64,000 nt of DNA from CALVGQ01 sp964369385 (GCA_964369385.1 CAYJEY010000005.1:61460-125459); one strand, 5' to 3'. Shown: positions 1-8,726, numbered from the stretch's first letter. Notes: a model not told the origin generated them from the letters alone. Numbers and translations: made by a program.

Positions 1-4
1 GGTA

Positions 5-343
5 TTACGCTAATTGAATTACCCCTCTCATAATTGAATTGGTTGTGATCATTCCTACGAGTCCAAGTGGTGTAGTTCCTGGAAGTTGCAGTCCATTTGC
101 AAAAAATACTAACCCTATTGCCATCGTTCCCCAGATAACTGATGTTGTTATAATCGGTGTTAAAATAAGTGGTACAAGAGTAAGCGGATTTAATACTAAT
201 GGAAATCCAAACATGAGTGGCTCATAAATATTGAATAGTCCCGGAACCAATGCTAGTTTTCCTAGTTCGTTTCAATCTTTAAGTTTCTTATAAAAGTATA
301 TCGCTAGTAACATCGACACCGCAATCCATCCCCCTATTGTTTA
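5..343 (-). pseudogene. Decayed PTS lactose/cellobiose-family EIIC fragment
   Basis: The minus strand reads a segment matching the middle of lactose/cellobiose-type EIIC permeases: GGWIAVSMLLAIYFYKKLKD, then an in-frame TGA at 272-274, then NELGKLALVPGLFNIYEP followed by FGFPLVLNP. The FNIYEP box corresponds to the family's FNINEP substrate-site motif. Upstream the frame is closed by TAA at 341-343, and downstream by TAA at 5-7, just after RGVIQLA. Intact members have over 400 residues, so both ends and the reading frame are lost. No start codon or ribosome site precedes it. I infer a dead gene rather than a short functional protein. The rest may lie left of the window. Confidence 0.75.
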
Positions 344-433
344 GATCTTCATTATTTAACTAACTACATTATATACATTAGTTTTATTAATTAATTTATT
401 TGCCGTTTTACTACGGCAATCTATATTCACATA

Positions 434-468
434 AAAAGTAGTGACCTCTAAAGAAATCACTACTTTTA
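434..468 (-). terminator. Terminator of the atp operon
   Basis: An inverted repeat AAAGTAGTGA / TCACTACTTT with a short loop follows atpC. On the minus strand it is followed by a short T tract; on the plus strand the T-rich tail is longer, so it could act in both directions. A smaller GCCG/CGGC hairpin lies just beyond it near 408-422. The rest of 344-433 holds nothing recognisable. Confidence 0.7.
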
Positions 469-470
469 TT

Positions 471-854
471 TTATTTATTTAATCGATTAATTGCACGCTT
501 TAGTGCTGCTTCTGCTCTTGCAATATCAAGATCACTACGGTGTTCTTTGATTCTCTCTTGAGCTCTTTTCATTGCTTCTGTTGCACGATTAACATCAATG
601 TCTTTGATATTTTCAATCGCTTGCACAAGCAGTGTTGCAACATCATCTGCAAAATAAATCATTCCGCCTGATACTGCATAAACTTCTCTTCCCTCTGGTT
701 CATCAATTGACATATGAGCTACTTGAAGCATACTTACAATCGGCATATGCTTAGGTAATATCCCCATTTGTCCTGATGTCGTCACCACATTGAGTAATTT
801 TGCATCACACTCTTTATATACACCAGTAGGTGTAATGATTCGGCATCGGATCAT
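471..854 (-). CDS. atpC: F1Fo-ATP synthase subunit epsilon
   Basis: This 127-residue protein is the epsilon subunit of the F1 sector. It is part of the rotor stalk and modulates ATP hydrolysis. The N-terminal beta-sandwich is recognisable (ITPTGVYKE, GQMGILPKHMPIV, AVSGGMIYF). A C-terminal helical hairpin follows, rich in Ala, Arg and Glu (RAQERIKEHRSDLDIARAEA). Length is normal for the family. Its ATG at 852-854 shares one base with the atpD stop codon, so the two are translationally coupled. It is the last gene of the operon. Confidence 0.97.
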   Translation of the reverse strand: MIRCRIITPTGVYKECDAKLLNVVTTSGQMGILPKHMPIVSMLQVAHMSIDEPEGREVYAVSGGMIYFADDVATLLVQAIENIKDIDVNRATEAMKRAQERIKEHRSDLDIARAEAALKRAINRLNK

Positions 855-2260
855 TATTTTGCCTCTAAAGCATCCGCTTTAGCTTGCGCTTCTTCAATCG
901 TTCCTACAAACATAAATGCCTGCTCAGGAAGATGATCATATTTCCCATCCAACAATTCTTTAAAACTACGAATTGTTTCATTTAATGGTACATAGCGACC
1001 TTTGATTCCAGAGAATTGTTCTGCAACGTTAAATGGTTGCGATAAGAAGTTACGTGCACGACGTGCTCTAGCCACGACTTTTTTATCTTCATCAGATAAC
1101 TCATCCATCCCAAGTATTGCGATAATATCTTGTAGTTCTTTATAACGTTGAAGAAGAGCTTGTACACCACGCGCAACTTCATAATGGTCATTCCCAACCA
1201 CAAGTGGGTCAAGCATACGACTACTTGAATCTAGTGGATCTACCGCTGGATAAATTCCTAAGGCTGCAATTCCACGATCCAATACTGTTTTTGCATCTAA
1301 ATGTGTAAACGTTGTCGCTGGAGCCGGGTCAGTTAAGTCATCAGCAGGTACATAAATTGCTTGAACTGATGTAATTGATCCATTTTTTGTCGATGTGATA
1401 CGCTCTTGTAACTGTCCCATCTCAGTAGCCAAAGTAGGTTGGTATCCAGCAGCACTAGGCATACGCCCAAGTAGTGCAGATACTTCAGATCCCGCTTGTG
1501 TAAAACGGAAGATATTGTCGATAAACAATAATACGTCTGCATTCATGTCATCACGATAATGTTCTGCCATCGTAAGACCTGTTAATGCTACACGCATACG
1601 AGCTCCTGGAGATTCATTCATCTGTCCATACACAAGTACTGTTTTATCGATTACCCCTGATTCAGTCATTTCATGATACATATCATTTCCTTCACGTGTA
1701 CGCTCACCAACACCAGCTACTACAGACATTCCACCATGCTCTTTTGCAATATTATGAATAAGCTCTTGCATAAGTACAGTTTTCCCTACACCTGCTCCAC
1801 CAAATAATCCAATTTTACCACCACGTGCATATGGGCAAAGTAAGTCGATTACTTTTATCCCTGTTTCAAGAATCTCTGCTGTTGTCTGTTGTTGATCAAA
1901 TGATGGTGCTGCACGATGAATTGGCATACGTTTAACTGATGGATCGATTTCACCTTTTCCATCAATTGTTTCTCCCAATACATTAAAGATACGCCCCAAC
2001 ACTTCAGTTCCTACTGGAACACTGATTGCTGCTTGTGTATCTGTACATTCCATACCGCGCACAAGTCCATCTGTTGATCCCATTGAGATGCAACGAACAC
2101 AGTCATCACCAATATGTTGTGCTACTTCGACAGTGAGAATTTCGTTATTTCCTTTATCGATTTTAATTGCTGAATTCAATAAAGGTAAACTATTTTCATC
2201 AAAGCGAATATCTACTACAGGACCAATGACCTGTATAATTTTACCTTTTTTGTTTGCCAT
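854..2260 (-). CDS. atpD: F1Fo-ATP synthase subunit beta
   Basis: This is the catalytic subunit of F1 (468 residues). Walker A GGAGVGKT is at residues 154-161, the catalytic-glutamate region GERTREG at 185-191, and the rotor-contact loop appears as DELSDED. The reading frame is open ten codons further upstream, but the ATG at 2258-2260 (MANKKGKIIQ) is preceded by AGGAAGG at ideal distance, so I chose it. It follows atpG by 13 bases and overlaps atpC by one base. The identification is secure. Confidence 0.98.
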   Translation of the reverse strand: MANKKGKIIQVIGPVVDIRFDENSLPLLNSAIKIDKGNNEILTVEVAQHIGDDCVRCISMGSTDGLVRGMECTDTQAAISVPVGTEVLGRIFNVLGETIDGKGEIDPSVKRMPIHRAAPSFDQQQTTAEILETGIKVIDLLCPYARGGKIGLFGGAGVGKTVLMQELIHNIAKEHGGMSVVAGVGERTREGNDMYHEMTESGVIDKTVLVYGQMNESPGARMRVALTGLTMAEHYRDDMNADVLLFIDNIFRFTQAGSEVSALLGRMPSAAGYQPTLATEMGQLQERITSTKNGSITSVQAIYVPADDLTDPAPATTFTHLDAKTVLDRGIAALGIYPAVDPLDSSSRMLDPLVVGNDHYEVARGVQALLQRYKELQDIIAILGMDELSDEDKKVVARARRARNFLSQPFNVAEQFSGIKGRYVPLNETIRSFKELLDGKYDHLPEQAFMFVGTIEEAQAKADALEAK

Positions 2261-2273
2261 AGTTTGTCCTTCC

Positions 2274-3116
2274 TTACAATGAGTCCGCACCTGCTACAAT
2301 TTCTGCAATTTCTTGCGTGATCGCAGCTTGACGCGCCTGATTGTATTGCAATACTAATTTTTCTGTTAACTCTTCTGCATTTTCATTTGCATTTTCCATT
2401 GCTACACGACGACTTGCTTGTTCCGCCGTTTTTGTTTGCAATGAAATACTATACAACTGACTTCTTACAGCGAGTGGTATGAGCTCATTCAAAATCTCAT
2501 CTGCACTTGGCTCAAATAGTGTTTCCACCATATTTTCCTCGTTGCTTGCTTGTTCATTTTCACTTGGTAATAAGCGCTCAATTCTCGGCTCAAATGTTAC
2601 CATATTTATAAACTCAGTATAGAGCACTTGAATCGCACATACCTCATCATTTAAGTAACAGTGTAACGCTTCATCAATTAAGCGTGAACAAGTTTCATAC
2701 GTTAAGTGATCTCCATGAATATGGTCATTCTCAACTTTAAAACCACGATTTCTAAGACTAGAACGTAATTTTGTCCCAATTACAATCACAGGATCACTTG
2801 GATTTAACTCATTTGTCGCAAGACGAAGCATATTCGTGTTATATCCTCCACACAATCCTAAATCTGAGCTAAACACAATTGTAAGTACTTTTTTACTTTC
2901 ATGTTTTTTTAAGTAAGCATTATCCAAGCTTGGATTTGTTGCCAAGATATGATTCATTGTCTTCAATATTGTCGCTGCATACTCACGATTTTTCTCCATG
3001 AGGTTACGCTGACGTTGCAATTTAGAGTTAGAGATTAACTCCATTGCACTAATAATCTTCTTCGTTGCCCCTACTGATTTGATTCGTGATTTCAGTACTT
3101 GCATCCCTGCAGCCAT
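2274..3116 (-). CDS. atpG: F1Fo-ATP synthase subunit gamma
   Basis: This 280-residue protein is the central rotor shaft of F1. The N-terminal helix (LKSRIKSVGATKKIISAMEL) and C-terminal helix (YNQARQAAITQEIAEIVAGA) are the hallmark coiled-coil strands of gamma, and the central Rossmann-like region begins at LTIVFSSDLGLCGGYN. It starts one base after the atpA stop, so it is tightly coupled within the operon. Length and motifs are ordinary. Confidence 0.97.
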   Translation of the reverse strand: MAAGMQVLKSRIKSVGATKKIISAMELISNSKLQRQRNLMEKNREYAATILKTMNHILATNPSLDNAYLKKHESKKVLTIVFSSDLGLCGGYNTNMLRLATNELNPSDPVIVIGTKLRSSLRNRGFKVENDHIHGDHLTYETCSRLIDEALHCYLNDEVCAIQVLYTEFINMVTFEPRIERLLPSENEQASNEENMVETLFEPSADEILNELIPLAVRSQLYSISLQTKTAEQASRRVAMENANENAEELTEKLVLQYNQARQAAITQEIAEIVAGADSL

Positions 3117-3117
3117 A

Positions 3118-4632
3118 CTAGTTCACCATTGAAAATTGCTTCGCAAATTCATCCATTTCAGCTTTAACTTTAGCAGTTAATTCATCATCTAATGTTTTCT
3201 TTTCATCTAACTCAGCTACAAGTTCTGCAGCTTTTTCATGGAAATATTGATGCATTAATTTTTCGAATTGTCCTACTGATTCCACTTCAACTGATTTTAA
3301 ATAACCATGTTTAGCTGCAAACAATGACAATACTTGTTCCACCATTGTTAATGGAGAATATTGTGCTTGCTTAAGTAATTCAGTTAAACGTGCACCATGG
3401 TCAATTGTTGCTTTAGTCACTGGGTCTAAGTCTGAACCAAACTGAGTAAACGCTAATAATTCACGATATTGTGCAAGTTCTAGTTTTAATGCTCCTGACA
3501 TTTGCTTCATTGCTTTTGTCTGTGCTGCACTACCTACACGAGATACACTTAGTCCACTATCTACCGCTGGACGAATACCTGAATTAAATAACTCATTTTG
3601 CAAGAAGATTTGTCCATCTGTAATTGAAATTACATTTGTTGGAATATAAGCTGAGATGTCTCCTGCTTGTGTTTCAATAATTGGTAAGGCAGTTAAACTT
3701 CCTCCACCTAATTCATCATTTAGTTTTGCTGCACGCTCTAATAAGCGACTATGCAAATAGAATACATCCCCAGGATAAGCTTCACGTCCTGGTGGGCGAC
3801 GTAATAATAAAGAAAGTGTACGGTATGCAACAGCATGTTTACTTAAATCATCATAAATGATCAAGACATCTTTCCCCTGCTCCATCCACTCTTCACCAAT
3901 AGCGCATCCAGTATATGGTGCAATATATTGAAGTGGTGCTAATTCAGAAGCTGCTGCAGATACAATTGTCGTATATTCCATTGCTCCACTAGCACGTAAT
4001 TTTTCTACAATTTGTGCTACTGTACTTGCTTTTTGACCGATCGCAACATAAATACAATTTACGTTTTGACCTTTTTGATTTAAAATCGTATCAATCGCAA
4101 TTGCAGTTTTACCAGTTTGACGGTCCCCAATAATTAACTCACGTTGACCTTTTCCAATTGGAATCATTGAATCGATAATTTTTAATCCAGTCATCAATGG
4201 TTGATGTACTGATTTTCTTGTCATAACTCCAGGAGCTACACGCTCTACAGGACGGAATGTTGTTGATGTGATTGCAGGACCACCATCAATTGCTTCACCA
4301 AGTGCATTAACTACACGACCAAGTAATTCATCACCAACAGCTACCTCAATGATACGCCCTGTACGTTTTACTTCGTCACCTTCTTTGATTTTACTACTAT
4401 CTCCCATTAAAACAGCTCCAACATGGTTTTCTTCTAAGTTCAACACAAGTCCATAAACTTGGTTAGGGAAGATAAGTAGTTCACTTGCCATTGCATTATT
4501 TAAACCATAAATTAAGGCAATTCCATCTCCAACAGTAATTACTGTTCCTGTTTCTGAGATTTCCATGACTTGATCATAGTTTTTAATTTGTTCTTTGATT
4601 ACTTTACTTATTTCATCAGGTCTTAAATTCAT
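3118..4632 (-). CDS. atpA: F1Fo-ATP synthase subunit alpha
   Basis: This is the non-catalytic nucleotide-binding subunit of F1 (504 residues). The Walker A box GDRQTGKT is at residues 169-176, and the conserved VSRVGSAAQ segment carries the arginine that reaches the beta active site. Two ATG codons are adjacent (4633-4635 and 4630-4632). The inner one lies at better distance from GAGGTG, so translation probably begins with MNLRPDEISK. It sits between atpH and atpG as in most Bacillota. Confidence 0.98.
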   Translation of the reverse strand: MNLRPDEISKVIKEQIKNYDQVMEISETGTVITVGDGIALIYGLNNAMASELLIFPNQVYGLVLNLEENHVGAVLMGDSSKIKEGDEVKRTGRIIEVAVGDELLGRVVNALGEAIDGGPAITSTTFRPVERVAPGVMTRKSVHQPLMTGLKIIDSMIPIGKGQRELIIGDRQTGKTAIAIDTILNQKGQNVNCIYVAIGQKASTVAQIVEKLRASGAMEYTTIVSAAASELAPLQYIAPYTGCAIGEEWMEQGKDVLIIYDDLSKHAVAYRTLSLLLRRPPGREAYPGDVFYLHSRLLERAAKLNDELGGGSLTALPIIETQAGDISAYIPTNVISITDGQIFLQNELFNSGIRPAVDSGLSVSRVGSAAQTKAMKQMSGALKLELAQYRELLAFTQFGSDLDPVTKATIDHGARLTELLKQAQYSPLTMVEQVLSLFAAKHGYLKSVEVESVGQFEKLMHQYFHEKAAELVAELDEKKTLDDELTAKVKAEMDEFAKQFSMVN

Positions 4633-4646
4633 CATTTCACCTCAAT

Positions 4647-5183
4647 TTACAATGTTGCTTCCGCAACACGTTCTTTCATGTTTTCTAGTTTTGTTGCAAT
4701 TGTATTATCTAGAATTTCATCTTTCAAACGAATACGAATACCAGCAATACAACTTGAATCTACTGTGCAAACAAGCTCAATTTGTTTCCCAGTTTTCTTT
4801 TCCAACATTTTTTGAATTTTGTTACACTCATCTTCACTTAGAGATATAGCACTTGTGACATGCGCCACTTCTATTCCCATTTCATCATTGATACGTGTTG
4901 TCATAAATTCACTGATTTCTTTTAGAATGCGAAAACGACCTTGATCAATTAACACACATAAAAAATTTAAACATAATTTACTACACGGTAACACTTCTTT
5001 AATCAGTCTTTTTTTCTCACTTTTTGAAATTTTAGGGTGATCCAATACATTTACTAGTTCAACTTCTTGTTTCAAAATTTGATTGACTTGAAGTAACTCT
5101 TGCTTGATTTCTTGCAATTGCTTTTCTTCTTTTGCAAGTTCAAACAAGGCTTCACCATAGTGCATCGCAACTACGCTTGCCAC
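4647..5183 (-). CDS. atpH: F1Fo-ATP synthase subunit delta
   Basis: This peripheral-stalk protein (178 residues) links F1 to the b subunits. It opens with a helical MHYGEALFELAKEE segment typical of delta and ends with the beta-rich VCTVDSSCIAGIRIRLKDEI domain. The start is a GTG at 5183 with AGGTG seven bases upstream. The alternative ATG at 5165 has no ribosome site. The start lies 13 bases inside the 3' end of atpF, which points to translational coupling. Confidence 0.95.
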   Translation of the reverse strand: MASVVAMHYGEALFELAKEEKQLQEIKQELLQVNQILKQEVELVNVLDHPKISKSEKKRLIKEVLPCSKLCLNFLCVLIDQGRFRILKEISEFMTTRINDEMGIEVAHVTSAISLSEDECNKIQKMLEKKTGKQIELVCTVDSSCIAGIRIRLKDEILDNTIATKLENMKERVAEATL

Positions 5184-5689
5184 TTCGCATCACCTGCTTC
5201 ATCAATGAAATCCTCGATGTATTTGCGATGAATTTCATCGTTTAACTCTTTTTCTACTACTTTTGAGGCAGCCAAAAGAGCGATATCACTCATCTCTTGT
5301 TTGATTTGTTTTGTAACTTCACGACGCTCTTGCTCAATGTCATGATGTGCTTTTTGTTTAATTGAAATTGCATTCTCTTTTGCTTCTGCAATAATTGCAT
5401 TGGCTTCAGAGCGTGCAGTGGTTTGAGCATTATCTAAGATATCTTTTGACTGTGCTCTTAAACTTGCTAACTCTTCTTGAGCAGTTGTCATAGCCAACTG
5501 ACCTTCTTGGTTTTTACTAACTGCTTCATCCAATTGACCTTGAATGAAAGCCTCTCTTTTTTCAAGATACTCTTTCACGTTATTCCAAAAGTACTTTTTG
5601 GCAATCCATACAATAATAACGACTGAAATGAGAGTCAATGTCATATCTGTTAAATCTATTCTTAAATAATTGTCGATATTTAAATTCAT
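5171..5689 (-). CDS. atpF: F1Fo-ATP synthase subunit b
   Basis: This 172-residue stator stalk protein has one N-terminal membrane helix (about residues 16-33, LTLISVVIIVWIAKKYFW). A long charged amphipathic helix follows, consistent with the dimeric coiled coil of b subunits. The start is supported by AGGAGGG upstream of the ATG. Its last bases overlap atpH. Nothing in it is unusual. Confidence 0.96.
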   Translation of the reverse strand: MNLNIDNYLRIDLTDMTLTLISVVIIVWIAKKYFWNNVKEYLEKREAFIQGQLDEAVSKNQEGQLAMTTAQEELASLRAQSKDILDNAQTTARSEANAIIAEAKENAISIKQKAHHDIEQERREVTKQIKQEMSDIALLAASKVVEKELNDEIHRKYIEDFIDEAGDAKWQA

Positions 5690-5726
5690 TAATTAACCCT
5701 CCTCGTATCAACAGTTTTATCCGTGA

Positions 5727-5969
5727 TTAAGCTACGAAGATTAATAGAATCGCAATAACTAATGCGTAGATCCCTGTTGTTTCTGCAAGGGCAATCCCTA
5801 GGATCATGATTGAACGAACTTTACTTGCTGCTTCTGGGTTACGTCCTACAGCTTCTGCTGCTTTACTTGCTGCAATACCTTGTCCAATTCCTGGCCCTAA
5901 ACCAGCAACCATTGCAATACCTGCACCTAATAGTGCCATACCTTGTACGAAAAATTCATTAAATTCCAT
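5727..5969 (-). CDS. atpE: F1Fo-ATP synthase subunit c, Na+-type signature
   Basis: This 80-residue hairpin forms the c-ring. The polar loop RNPEA is at 44-48 and the ion-binding glutamate is E63 in LAETTGIY. Gln30 (GIGQG) with Glu63-Thr64 matches the Gln/Glu/Ser-or-Thr ligand set described for Na+-translocating c subunits such as Ilyobacter and Acetobacterium. H+-type rings usually lack this Gln and hydroxyl residue. Na+ coupling is therefore predicted but unproven. It sits between atpB and atpF with its own ribosome site. Confidence 0.97.
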   Translation of the reverse strand: MEFNEFFVQGMALLGAGIAMVAGLGPGIGQGIAASKAAEAVGRNPEAASKVRSIMILGIALAETTGIYALVIAILLIFVA

Positions 5970-5990
5970 TTTATTTTCCTCCTAAATTTA

Positions 5991-6698
5991 TTAATTTTCC
6001 TTTTCTAAATCGATTGCATCACTTAAGAAGTAAGATGCAAGGGTAAAGAAGATAAACGTTTGTATAAACGCAGTAAATACATCAAAATACAGATGTAGAA
6101 ATGGTGTAACAGTAAATGCTAACACCGTGAACGGTAATAGTGATTCGATAAAGCTATATAGCAATAACATAATCACGGTCCCTCCAAGTAAATTCCCAAA
6201 TAAACGTAAAGACAGTGACAATGGGAATGCTAAATCTCCTAGAATATTCAGTGGTAATAAAACTGGCATTGGTTCTAACCATGCCTTTAATTTGGATTTC
6301 ACCCCAAAATCTTTTAAATTTGTACCATGAATCAAAAAGAAGATAATTAACACTAAAGTCAATGTAATACTTAAATTGGATGTAGGTGCTTGTAAACTAA
6401 GCAACCCGAATAGATTGGAAACGACCATCATAATCATCATTGAACCCATGAACGGAAGGTACTTCCATGTTTTTTTCTGTAGGTTTTCTCCTATAATACC
6501 TTGAGCCATGAGGGCAATTTGCTCAAATACGAGCACAACACCTTTGGGTGCTTTTGTTGGATCAGCTTCTTTAAACTTTTTCCCAGCCCACACTAAGACA
6601 GCACAAACAATAATTCCAATGAAATACCATGAGAAGATTGTTTGGTGAATAAATAATGAGAACTCTCCAAATTGAATTGAAATTCCATCAATTGACAA
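5991..6698 (-). CDS. atpB: F1Fo-ATP synthase subunit a (TTG start)
   Basis: This integral membrane stator subunit (about 235 residues) provides the ion half-channels. The essential arginine is in SLSLRLFGNLLGG, and five or six hydrophobic segments are visible. I chose a TTG start at 6696-6698. It comes just after the preceding gene's stop codon (6700-6702) and lies at proper distance from AGGAGGAAGG. The frame is open to 6734, but that longer version has no ribosome site and would overlap the upstream gene. Confidence 0.95.
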   Translation of the reverse strand: MSIDGISIQFGEFSLFIHQTIFSWYFIGIIVCAVLVWAGKKFKEADPTKAPKGVVLVFEQIALMAQGIIGENLQKKTWKYLPFMGSMMIMMVVSNLFGLLSLQAPTSNLSITLTLVLIIFFLIHGTNLKDFGVKSKLKAWLEPMPVLLPLNILGDLAFPLSLSLRLFGNLLGGTVIMLLLYSFIESLLPFTVLAFTVTPFLHLYFDVFTAFIQTFIFFTLASYFLSDAIDLEKEN

Positions 6699-6699
6699 T

Positions 6700-7059
6700 T
6701 TATCCTTCCTCCTTTCTATTGCGATATGAAACAATGAATATTGATATATTTACACTAAGTAATCCAGCAAGTACAGCTAATACATGTACTCCTGAATCCA
6801 TCAATATATACACTGTTACACCATAAAATAAATACCTTGTAACATAGTTGTTTTTAGCTGCACGTTCAGTTTTATCATAATGTTCAATCTTACTACTTAA
6901 TCGTACAATTTGATAGAACCCGACAAGTCGAACTAACATACCAAAAAATATACCTGTAAGATCTTGCACATTTTGTCTAAACATGAATGCAACAACACTT
7001 AATACTGTGGCGCTAATCACAGAAAAAATCATAACTTCTTGATTTATTCTTTTTCCCAC
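6700..7059 (-). CDS. atpI: ATP synthase I-like small membrane protein
   Basis: This 119-residue protein has about four hydrophobic segments (MIFSVISATVLSVVAFMF, TGIFFGMLVRLVGFYQIV, YVTRYLFYGVTVYILM, VLAVLAGLLSVNISIFIV). Position directly before atpB, size and topology fit the AtpI/ATP synthase I group, which assists c-ring assembly or ion supply. Sequence in this family is poorly conserved, so the name rests largely on context. It begins two bases after the stop of the AtpZ-like gene. Confidence 0.7.
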   Translation of the reverse strand: MGKRINQEVMIFSVISATVLSVVAFMFRQNVQDLTGIFFGMLVRLVGFYQIVRLSSKIEHYDKTERAAKNNYVTRYLFYGVTVYILMDSGVHVLAVLAGLLSVNISIFIVSYRNRKEEG

Positions 7060-7061
7060 GA

Positions 7062-7271
7062 TTATCCCAACTCCTTAATCAATAAATAAATTGATCCAAA
7101 TAAAACATAAATAAGCAACCCCAACATAATCCATGGTGTCGTATTGAACCTTGTATCTAGCCAGTTCCCGACAAGAACTGCAAAGATACATCCAAACACT
7201 ATACGCCCCAGAAATTTTGATGTTCCTTCACTATCACTTCTATTTCGTGCCAAAAATGCGGTCTCCTGCAT
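7062..7271 (-). CDS. AtpZ-like two-helix membrane protein
   Basis: This protein of up to 69 residues has two membrane helices (FLGRIVFGCIFAVLVGNWLD, WIMLGLLIYVLFGSIYLLI). The Gly-rich first helix followed by a short loop and an FGSIY second helix is typical of AtpZ/AtpI-type proteins at the head of atp operons. The listed ATG lies 32 bases inside upp. A TTG at 7253 with GCAGGAG upstream is an alternative start, so the N-terminus is uncertain. The role in ion supply or assembly is inferred from context. Confidence 0.65.
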   Translation of the reverse strand: MQETAFLARNRSDSEGTSKFLGRIVFGCIFAVLVGNWLDTRFNTTPWIMLGLLIYVLFGSIYLLIKELG

Positions 7272-7860
7272 CTCCTAATCCTGGTACAATGTACCCCAAT
7301 TCATTTAGATGACTATCCAGTGATGCTAAATAAATATCTACATCTGGATGCGCTTCCTCAACTGCTTTAACACCTTCTGGTGCTCCTACTAAACATACAA
7401 GTTTAATTGTTTTTGCTCCTCTTTTTTTCACCATATCGATGGCTGCAATAGCACTTCCACCTGTTGCCAACATCGGATCAAGCACCATATTTACGGCATG
7501 CTCAATGTCTTTTGGGAACTTTGCAAAATACTCATGCGGTTCAAGTGTTTCTTCATCACGATATAACCCTACATGACCAACTTTAGCTGTTGGAATTAAA
7601 CTATTAATTCCATTTACTAGTCCAAGTCCTGCACGTAATATAGGAATCAATACAATATCATTCGCTAATTCTGTTGTCGTACATTTTTGAACAGGTGTTT
7701 CAATTTCTACTTCTTTGACTGGTAAATCACGACAAATTTCATACGCCATTAAACCGGCAATTTCATCAAGATTCTGTCTAAAGTCTTTTGTCCCAGTCTC
7801 TTTCTTACGCATTTGCGTTAATTTATGCGTAATTAGAGGATGTTCCAATACATATAACAT
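7240..7860 (-). CDS. upp: Uracil phosphoribosyltransferase
   Basis: This cytoplasmic pyrimidine-salvage enzyme (206 residues) makes UMP from uracil and PRPP. The PRPP-binding loop DPMLATGGSA is at residues 128-137, and the uracil-binding C-terminus GYIVPGLGDAGDR is intact. The start is the ATG at 7858-7860, preceded by AAGGAG at eight bases. A GTG six bases further upstream is too close to that site. upp is the promoter-proximal gene and appears co-transcribed with atp, as in several other Bacillota. Confidence 0.97.
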   Translation of the reverse strand: MLYVLEHPLITHKLTQMRKKETGTKDFRQNLDEIAGLMAYEICRDLPVKEVEIETPVQKCTTTELANDIVLIPILRAGLGLVNGINSLIPTAKVGHVGLYRDEETLEPHEYFAKFPKDIEHAVNMVLDPMLATGGSAIAAIDMVKKRGAKTIKLVCLVGAPEGVKAVEEAHPDVDIYLASLDSHLNELGYIVPGLGDAGDRIFGTK

Positions 7861-7888
7861 AGTCACAACTCCTTTTCATACATAGTTT

Positions 7889-7897
7889 ATTATACCA
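7889..7897 (-). promoter_or_regulatory. Extended -10 promoter for upp-atp
   Basis: The minus strand carries TGGTATAAT about 30 bases before the upp start, an extended -10 (TGnTATAAT). No good -35 is present, as usual for this promoter type. Confidence 0.6.
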
Positions 7898-8021
7898 CTT
7901 CTTCAACACATTTCTATGAAAACTTGTTAATTTCTTAGCATAGGAAATTAAGAAAACGAATACAATTTTATCACGTATTATTTTTATGACTACTATGTTT
8001 AGTTTTTTACTTTCAAGCAAA

Positions 8022-8048
8022 ATAAAAACTCACAACATTTATTGTGAG
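8022..8048 (-). terminator. Terminator of the PsiE-like gene
   Basis: On the minus strand, CTCACAA and TTGTGAG form a seven-base-pair stem with a six-base loop followed by TTTTTATTTT. It lies between the PsiE-like gene and the upp promoter. The remaining bases between the two genes show nothing else. Confidence 0.75.
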
Positions 8049-8059
8049 CAAGTATCTCT

Positions 8060-8473
8060 TTAGCGTATATTATTTTTCTGATTTGCTTTTTCTGTAAAAC
8101 TATCAATTTTTGGTATGTACAAATATTTGCGCACAAAGAATAGCAGTGTCACGGCAATAATAATCAATAAAGCATCAAATGGTTGTACGTGCTCAACCAC
8201 CATTTGTCGAGCAAGTGCCACGAGAAGAACATCGACAACAGAATCAACGCTGTGACTTGTAATCATTTTTACAAATTCAACCCCGATAACAAAATAACAA
8301 ATAATATTGATCCATTCAATAAAGTATTCAGGACTTGAAAATAATGATGCAACATTCGTATTGAATATAACACCTACTCCACCAATTCCACAAGCAACCA
8401 GTACAAAGACACCAATCACAATCTCAATCGTGGATGAACAAGAAGCTAATACTAACTGTAATTTTCTTTTCAC
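8060..8473 (-). CDS. PsiE-like small membrane protein
   Basis: This 137-residue protein has four predicted membrane helices. The segment FVKMITSHSVDSVVDVLL then ALARQMVVEH resembles the conserved core of the PsiE (phosphate-starvation-inducible E) family, where an E-x-K-M-I motif precedes a conserved ARQ motif. The biochemical role of PsiE proteins is unknown. It appears monocistronic, with its own terminator. The assignment comes from memory of the family pattern and is moderately firm. Confidence 0.55.
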   Translation of the reverse strand: MKRKLQLVLASCSSTIEIVIGVFVLVACGIGGVGVIFNTNVASLFSSPEYFIEWINIICYFVIGVEFVKMITSHSVDSVVDVLLVALARQMVVEHVQPFDALLIIIAVTLLFFVRKYLYIPKIDSFTEKANQKNNIR

Positions 8474-8550
8474 TATCTCACCTCTTAGTAAATTTTACCT
8501 TGAACTAATGTTCATGACAAGTAAATTTAGTCAACATTCTTTCATAAGCA

Positions 8551-8585
8551 AATAAAAATCAAGCAAGTGTTAGTTTGCTTGATTT
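8551..8585 (-). terminator. Terminator of the small membrane-protein operon
   Basis: AAATCAAGCAA and TTTGCTTGATTT form an 11-base-pair stem at 8556-8585, followed on the minus strand by TTTTTATTT. It lies just after the 37-residue ORF. Confidence 0.75.
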
Positions 8586-8594
8586 ATTTTACCT

Positions 8595-8708
8595 TTAATT
8601 AAAGAATAATAACCACAATACAAAAATCGTAAGACAGATGCAAAATAGTAAGTTACCTAGACGCATTTCCATGTTTTTGCGTTCGAATTTTTTATCTATT
8701 TTAGACAT
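8595..8708 (-). CDS. 37-residue single-helix membrane peptide
   Basis: The ATG at 8706-8708 is preceded by AAAGGAGG at seven bases, a strong ribosome site. The product starts MSKIDKKFERKNMEMR (basic) and ends with one hydrophobic helix (LLFCICLTIFVLWLLFF). A terminator follows directly. It is the third gene of a run formed with the 142- and 17-residue ORFs. I do not recognise a family. A single-helix regulatory or envelope peptide is possible. The strong ribosome site and operon position argue that it is expressed. Confidence 0.6.
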   Translation of the reverse strand: MSKIDKKFERKNMEMRLGNLLFCICLTIFVLWLLFFN

Positions 8709-8726
8709 GTGCATGCCTCCTTTCGC

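Noticed and set aside
2261..2290. N-terminal extension of AtpD
   Set aside because: The internal ATG has the ribosome site and matches normal family length; the extension overlaps that site.
7925..7942. Rex-like TTGTTAATTTCTTAGCA upstream of upp
   Set aside because: The second half-site matches only five of seven positions, far from the perfect site at 38475.
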